From Thalassiosira profunda (Eukaryota > Bacillariophyta > Thalassiosirophyceae > Thalassiosirales > Thalassiosiraceae): DNA of 12,317 nt. Under the pieces are notes generated by a model that was not told the DNA's origin, ran no database searches, and saw nothing but the letters and a program-made list of their open reading frames with translations. How positions within the stretch are numbered: the stretch's first letter is position 1; every line of letters starts with the position of its first letter. Where the stretch lies: contig JALLAP010002791.1 in the NCBI GenBank assembly GCA_036939355.1, positions 1-12,317 of the forward strand, read 5' to 3'. Positions 9,701-12,317 of the stretch are shown piece by piece. A program made the translations under genes and the position numbers.

Positions 9701-12317
9701 TGTTGGCGAAGCACGCCTCGCCGAAGGGGCACTGCGTCGCGCTGCCCGAGGGGCAGGGGATGGCGCACCGCGTCGCCGCGTCGACGAAATCAAGGCCGCA
9801 GAAGTAGGAGTCTTCGGGGTACGGAAGGTCTGCCGGCTCGGCGTCCGAGAGGGGCGTGATGTCGTCGCACGGGGTGTACATGTGACACGTCTCCAATCCG
9901 GGACACTCGTAGTCCTGGCCGCTGGGGCAGGGGTCGGCGCATTCCGTGGAGGCCTCCTCGAACGAGGTCCCGCAGTAGAACGATTCCGTCTTGGAGCACG
10001 GCGTGTACCCGAAGCACTGCTGCCCGTCGGGGCAGTCGGAGTTCCGGCCGCTTTCGCACGGCTCGGTGCACGTGGCCGCGGCCTCCTCCCAGGCAGCACC
10101 ACAGAAGAAGGATCCGCGGTCGCTGCAGGGCGTGCTGGCGAAGCAGAGGAGGCCGTCCGGGCAGTCCTCGTGGAGGCCGCTGGGACAGGCGTCCGCGCAC
10201 GCGGTCGCGGCGTCGTCGTACGACGTTCCGCAAAAGTAGGAATCGGGAGGGGCCGTGGGCACCGGGTCGAGGGGCGGCGTGAGCACGGCGTTCGTTCCGT
10301 CTTCGTTGCACAGCGTGTAGGCGAAGCACCCCTGGCCGTCGGGGCAGTTGTGACTTTGGCCCGACTCGCAGGGGATGTTGCAGACGGTCGTGGCCTCTTC
10401 GAAGTTGGACCCGCAAAAGAAGGACTCGGTTTCGTCGCAGGGAGTGGAGGGGAAGCAGACTTGGTCGTCGGGGCAGTCGGACGACGATCCACTGGAAATG
10501 GGGGAGAAAAGATGGAGCAAATGTTCAAGGTGAGCCATGTCGTGGTCGTGAATCATCGGGCGAACAATATCTTTCTCTTTTACAGTAATCGGCTTTGTCC
10601 GCGGACACGAGTTTCGATGTCACACCAGTTTCTGCACAAAACTAGCGTACCAGTGTGACATCGAAATGCGTGTCCGCAGACAAAGCCGATCGCTGTGAAA
10701 AGAAAGGTACGAAGTAAGTCACGCCAAAGCCTTACCTTGGACAAGGAACGAGACAGCTCGTCGCGGCATCCGACCAACTCGTTCCGCAGTAAAACGAATC
10801 CCTCTCGCCGCAGGGCGTGTACGGATGGCACAACTGGCCGTCTGGACAATCGGAATGCAGACTCGACGGGCAGGGGTCCGTGCAGAACGTCGACGCCTCC
10901 TCGAAGGTGGCTCCGCAGTAGAAGGACTCCACCGGAACGTCGTTGTCGACGGCATTGCACGAAGTGTACCCAAAGCACACCTCCCCATTGGGACACTCGC
11001 CGTTGCTCCCGCTCGGGCACGGCGTGGTGCACGTGCTCGAGGCCTCGTCCCACGCGGTCCCACAGTAGAACGAATCGCGATCGGAGCACGAGGTGAATCC
11101 GTAGCAGCTCTGGCCGACCGGGCACTCGCCGGACGAGCCCGTGGGACAGGCGTCCGCGCACGTCAGCGTGGCGTTCTCGAAGTCGGTGCCGCAGTAGAAC
11201 GATCCCGGGTCCGCCTCTTGGGGCGCCGGAGCGGGCACCGCCGAATCCATCGCCGGTCCGCACGACGTGAAGGAAAAGCACTGCTGCCCGTCGGGGCACT
11301 GTTCCGCGCCCAGCGGGCAGGGATCCGCGCACGTCGCCTCGGCCTCCTCCTTCGTCGTCCCGCAGTAAAAGGTCTCCGCAACCGGATCCGGCTCGTCCGA
11401 GACGAGGTGGCACGACGTGAAGGGGATGCACGACTCTCCGTCCGGGCACTCCATCGAGCTGCCGCCCGGACACGGCACCAAGCACTTGTCGTCGGCGTCG
11501 GCAAAGTCTGTCCCGCAGTAAAACGAATCCCGCTCCCCCGTCGGCGGGGGCGTGGGCGCCCCTCCCACGCACGTCGTGTACTCGTAGCACGCCAATCCCG
11601 TCGGACAGTCGGCACTCCCGTTGGGACACTCGTACTCGCAGGAACGGCTCGCATCCTCGAAGGACAGCCCGCAGTAAAACGAGTCCGCCGGCTCCGATTG
11701 GGGCACTGGATCGAACTCTCCCGTCCCGCAGCTCGTGTACGAGAAGCACTGCTGCCCGTTGGGACACTCCTCCGAGCTCCCACTTGGACACGGGACGTCG
11801 CACGCCGACGCCGCGTCGAACGACGTCCCGCAGTAGAACGATCCGGCGTTGTGGCACGGCGTGCGCGCAAAACAGCTCATGCCGTCGGGGCACTCGGCGT
11901 GATCTCCGGTGGGACACGGATCGCTGCACGTGCTCGCGGCCTGGTCCCAGCTGTAGCCGCACATGAAGGAATCTCTCTCGGCGCACGGGGTGTCGGGCCA
12001 GCACGTCGTGCCCTGTGGACACTCGGCATCGGTCCCGGACGGGCACGGCAGCAAACACCCTTGCGCGGCCTCGTCGAAGGTGGCGCCGCAGAAGTGCGAT
12101 CCTCCATCGTCCGCGGCCGGGGCGTCGGGCTCGATGGCGCAGGTGGTGTGGGCGAAGCACGTCAATCCCTCGGGGCAATCGGCGCTCAACCCGGATGGGC
12201 AGGGCTCGTCGCAATTCCCGTCCGCCTCGATGAAATTGCTCCCGCAGTAGAAAGACTCTCTATCGGCGCAGCTCGTGTACGCGAAGCAGCTCAATCCGCT
12301 CGGGCATTCCTCGCTGT
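3747..12317 (-). CDS. Giant multidomain GH18 chitinase with Cys-rich repeat stalk; 5' end beyond right edge
   Basis: Three visible exons: 12317-10736, 10491-6733 and 6638-3747 (stop TAG 3747-3749). Joining them at GT-AG introns restores a Cys-rich repeat and a Pro-Thr linker exactly, which is why I call one gene. About 8.2 kb of coding sequence (some 2,740 codons) is visible. Domain order: 30 six-Cys repeats plus one cut by the edge, an Ig-like fragment, two six-Cys repeats, Pro-Thr linker, Glu-Pro-Ala tract, GH18 domain, six Cys-Cys modules and a hydrophobic C-terminus. GH18 enzymes hydrolyse beta-1,4 chitin links by substrate-assisted catalysis with a catalytic Glu. The signal peptide should lie in the missing 5' part. 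The expected location is the cell surface, bound to the membrane. The single N at 7563 coincides with a frame change, so the assembled sequence is incomplete there. Natural substrate is unknown; the cell's own chitin fibrils, the wall matrix, or prey/parasite chitin are all possible. Confidence 0.85.
3750..3821 (-). other. C-terminal hydrophobic anchor segment
   Basis: The last 24 residues (GVVGLSLWSLLIGLTSLLFC, then AIYV) are hydrophobic and end right at the stop, with a small-residue stretch SPSASAG just before. This is the layout of a GPI-attachment signal, or of a tail-located membrane segment with no cytoplasmic part. Either would hold the chitinase on the outside of the cell. Confidence 0.65.
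3899..5052 (-). repeat. Six tandem C-x2-C / Cys-Cys modules after the catalytic domain
   Basis: Six modules of about 55-65 residues each begin C-x2-C (CTLC, CDIC, CQVC, CSIC, CSLC, CRLC), contain a Y-x-G or similar strand followed by [ST]C, then a further Cys, and end in a Cys-Cys pair. They are clearly paralogous and unlike the N-terminal six-Cys repeats. Comparable modules occur in other diatom secreted proteins as I recall, with no proven function. Wall, chitin or protein binding is possible. Confidence 0.8.
5125..6160 (-). other. GH18 chitinase catalytic domain
   Basis: About 345 residues of a GH18 TIM barrel. The first strand is NQAYWRSW, then YTHLVYSFASI. The catalytic motif DxxDxDxE is intact as FDGVDIDWES, with the proton-donor Glu codon at 5772-5774. 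Next come NLMSFDYH (the substrate-binding strand, Phe where many family members have Tyr), VLGMAAYGRTYTL and the final strand GTMLWSIDML with its conserved Trp. All key residues for activity are present, so an active endo- or exo-acting chitinase is likely. No chitin-insertion subdomain was verified. Confidence 0.93.
6229..6540 (-). repeat. 15-bp minisatellite encoding a Glu-Pro-Ala tract
   Basis: Roughly twenty 15-bp units encode SEPAA, AEPAA or EEPAA. The N-terminal half is mostly SEPAA and the half next to the catalytic domain mostly EEPAA, so acidity rises toward the enzyme. It forms an extended, strongly acidic spacer just before the GH18 domain. Slippage-prone DNA like this is often length-variable. 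It lies between the Pro-Thr linker (6541-6638 in this exon) and the start of GH18 near 6160. Confidence 0.85.
6639..6732 (-). other. Intron (94 nt, phase 0) inside the Pro-Thr linker
   Basis: The donor is CCAGGC|GTGAGT (exon ends 6733). The acceptor is CTGATATTGCAG|CCGACG (exon resumes 6638). Splicing joins NPPTPG directly to PTRSPVTPNPTKSP, keeping the Pro-Thr linker going. Reading through instead gives unrelated sequence, and the downstream ATG at 6689 lies inside the intron, so it is not the chitinase start. Confidence 0.92.
6826..7099 (-). repeat. Two further six-Cys repeats after the Ig-like fragment
   Basis: The copies are FYCGVTFDHASSMCGVACPT through CFGNTPC, and FFCGTSYEDANSKC through CFAYTQC. 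Both keep all six cysteines and the PxG turns, so they belong to the same family as the main array. They are isolated from it by the Ig-like fragment and its linker. Confidence 0.85.
7100..7305 (-). repeat. Pro-Thr linker, degenerate PT repeats
   Basis: The protein here is made of PTxxPT-type units (PTPPPTPPPTPRPTNIPT, then SFPTKHPTNFPTKAP). It is a stiff, probably O-glycosylated spacer of a kind common in diatom secreted proteins. It separates the Ig-like fragment from the next pair of six-Cys repeats. Confidence 0.8.
7306..7561 (-). other. Ig/cadherin-like beta-sandwich domain fragment
   Basis: The segment from AEGGGALRVTKNLAMGG to VDVFVPDP contains YTPPYPLFAGQDVCQYEACD, then RDRC and TALIFVDVF. 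This fits the second half of the Big_9/VCBS/cadherin-like fold, whose usual signature is YTP-x-FxGxDxFxY, then CD, then a closing alternating Val strand. The usual N-terminal strands of about 25-30 residues are absent, and the N at 7563 sits exactly where they should be. The role is structural or adhesive by analogy. Confidence 0.5.
7563..7563. other. Undetermined base coinciding with a frame change
   Basis: On the minus strand the reading frame is clear up to TRGPTDHPTPA just before the N, and clear in a different frame from AEGGGALRVTKN just after it. The exon 10490-6733 has 3,758 nt, two over a multiple of three, so 3k+1 further bases are needed for one frame. The N probably marks a closed-up assembly gap of unknown length rather than one ambiguous base. 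Confidence 0.7.
10492..10735 (-). other. Intron (244 nt, phase 2) inside a six-Cys repeat
   Basis: The donor is AAG|GTAAGG (exon ends at 10736). The acceptor follows a pyrimidine-rich run, CTCCCCCATTTCCAG|T (exon resumes at 10491). Reading on past the donor gives an immediate TAA. Splicing joins LVPCP to SGSSSDCPDD and restores a perfect repeat, so the boundaries are secure. The intron is much longer than the other one (94 nt), because it contains the foldback at 10577-10702. Confidence 0.9.
10577..10702. repeat. Foldback: 49-bp near-perfect inverted repeat with 27-nt loop
   Basis: Positions 10577-10625 pair with 10653-10702. The pairs include uninterrupted runs over CGCGGACACG, ATCGGCTTTGTC and TTTCGATGTCACAC. 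There are only three mismatches (10587/10691, 10600/10678, 10610/10668), a few G-T wobbles and one bulged base (10697). The loop is 10626-10652. The outer end of each arm is pyrimidine-rich and finishes in ACAG, like a splice acceptor, on both strands. It lies wholly inside the intron. It could be a MITE or introner-like insertion, or the template of a structured RNA. No clear target-site duplication was found. Confidence 0.9.

Larger units (their letters stand above)
7564..12317 (-). repeat. Array of six-cysteine repeats (30 complete plus one partial)
   Basis: The translated exons hold a run of modules of about 43 residues with the pattern [FY]-[FY]-C-G-T-S-[FW]-x-[DE]-A-S, then C-x3-C-P-x-G, then (E/D)-C-P-x-G-x2-C-F-x-Y-T-x-C. 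The six cysteines are spaced about C-x10-C-x3-C-x8-C-x5-C-x5-C. Eleven complete copies end or begin in the exon 12317-10736 (the last is split by the intron), and nineteen lie between 10491 and 7564. A cut copy sits at the right edge. Copies are joined by short linkers ending in Glu/Asp-Ser or by longer Pro/Ala-rich linkers. Similar Cys-rich modules accompany glycoside hydrolases in several protists, as I recall. A chitin- or glycan-binding role is inferred from being fused to a chitinase. Confidence 0.85.

Noticed and set aside
8865..10658. 597-residue plus-strand open frame opposite the six-Cys array, ending in the foldback
   Set aside because: Its regular pattern merely mirrors the repeats on the other strand, with GC-driven absence of stops.
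10577..10702. Bacterial-type terminator or IS end
   Set aside because: It sits inside a spliceosomal intron of a eukaryotic gene, has no transposase nearby and no clear target-site duplication.
3906..12317. CRISPR-like or satellite array from the regular spacing of similar DNA
   Set aside because: The periodicity follows codons of diverged Cys-rich protein repeats; there are no identical repeats with unique spacers.

Overview
The window looks like nuclear DNA of a diatom, most likely a chitin-making centric species of the Thalassiosira type. This is an inference from three things: a family 18 chitinase embedded in a huge secreted-type protein, the Pro-Thr linkers and Cys-rich modules common in diatom surface proteins, and short GT-AG introns (94 and 244 nt). 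No bacterial operon structure, rRNA or tRNA gene was seen. The species was not established.

Layout from left to right. (1) Positions 1-1659, minus strand: an open frame for an RGG-rich, probably nucleic-acid-binding protein. Its start is clear at 1659 and its C-terminal end runs off the left edge. (2) Positions 1660-1847: a divergent intergenic region with an AT-rich island and an 18-bp palindrome. (3) Positions 1848-3669, plus strand: an unrecognised protein of about 600 residues with a Ser-rich head, a tandem 93-residue duplication and an acidic tail. Its frame changes once near 2600-2617, so it is either a pseudogene or carries an indel error. (4) Positions 3670-3746: a short convergent 3' intergenic region. 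(5) Positions 3747-12317, minus strand: one giant gene filling about 70% of the window. Its 5' end lies beyond the right edge.

In protein order the giant gene encodes more than 30 six-cysteine repeats of about 43 residues, a Pro-Thr linker, an Ig/cadherin-like beta-sandwich fragment interrupted by an N at 7563, two more six-cysteine repeats, Pro-Thr linkers, a 15-bp-period Glu-Pro-Ala tract, a GH18 catalytic domain with intact catalytic residues, six tandem Cys-Cys modules and a C-terminal hydrophobic anchor. About 2,740 codons are visible. The first visible intron carries a near-perfect 49-bp foldback, the most unusual non-coding structure in the window. The simplest reading is a cell-surface chitinase on a very long Cys-rich stalk, plausibly acting on the cell's own chitin or on the cell wall. 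The two left-hand genes show no visible functional link to it.
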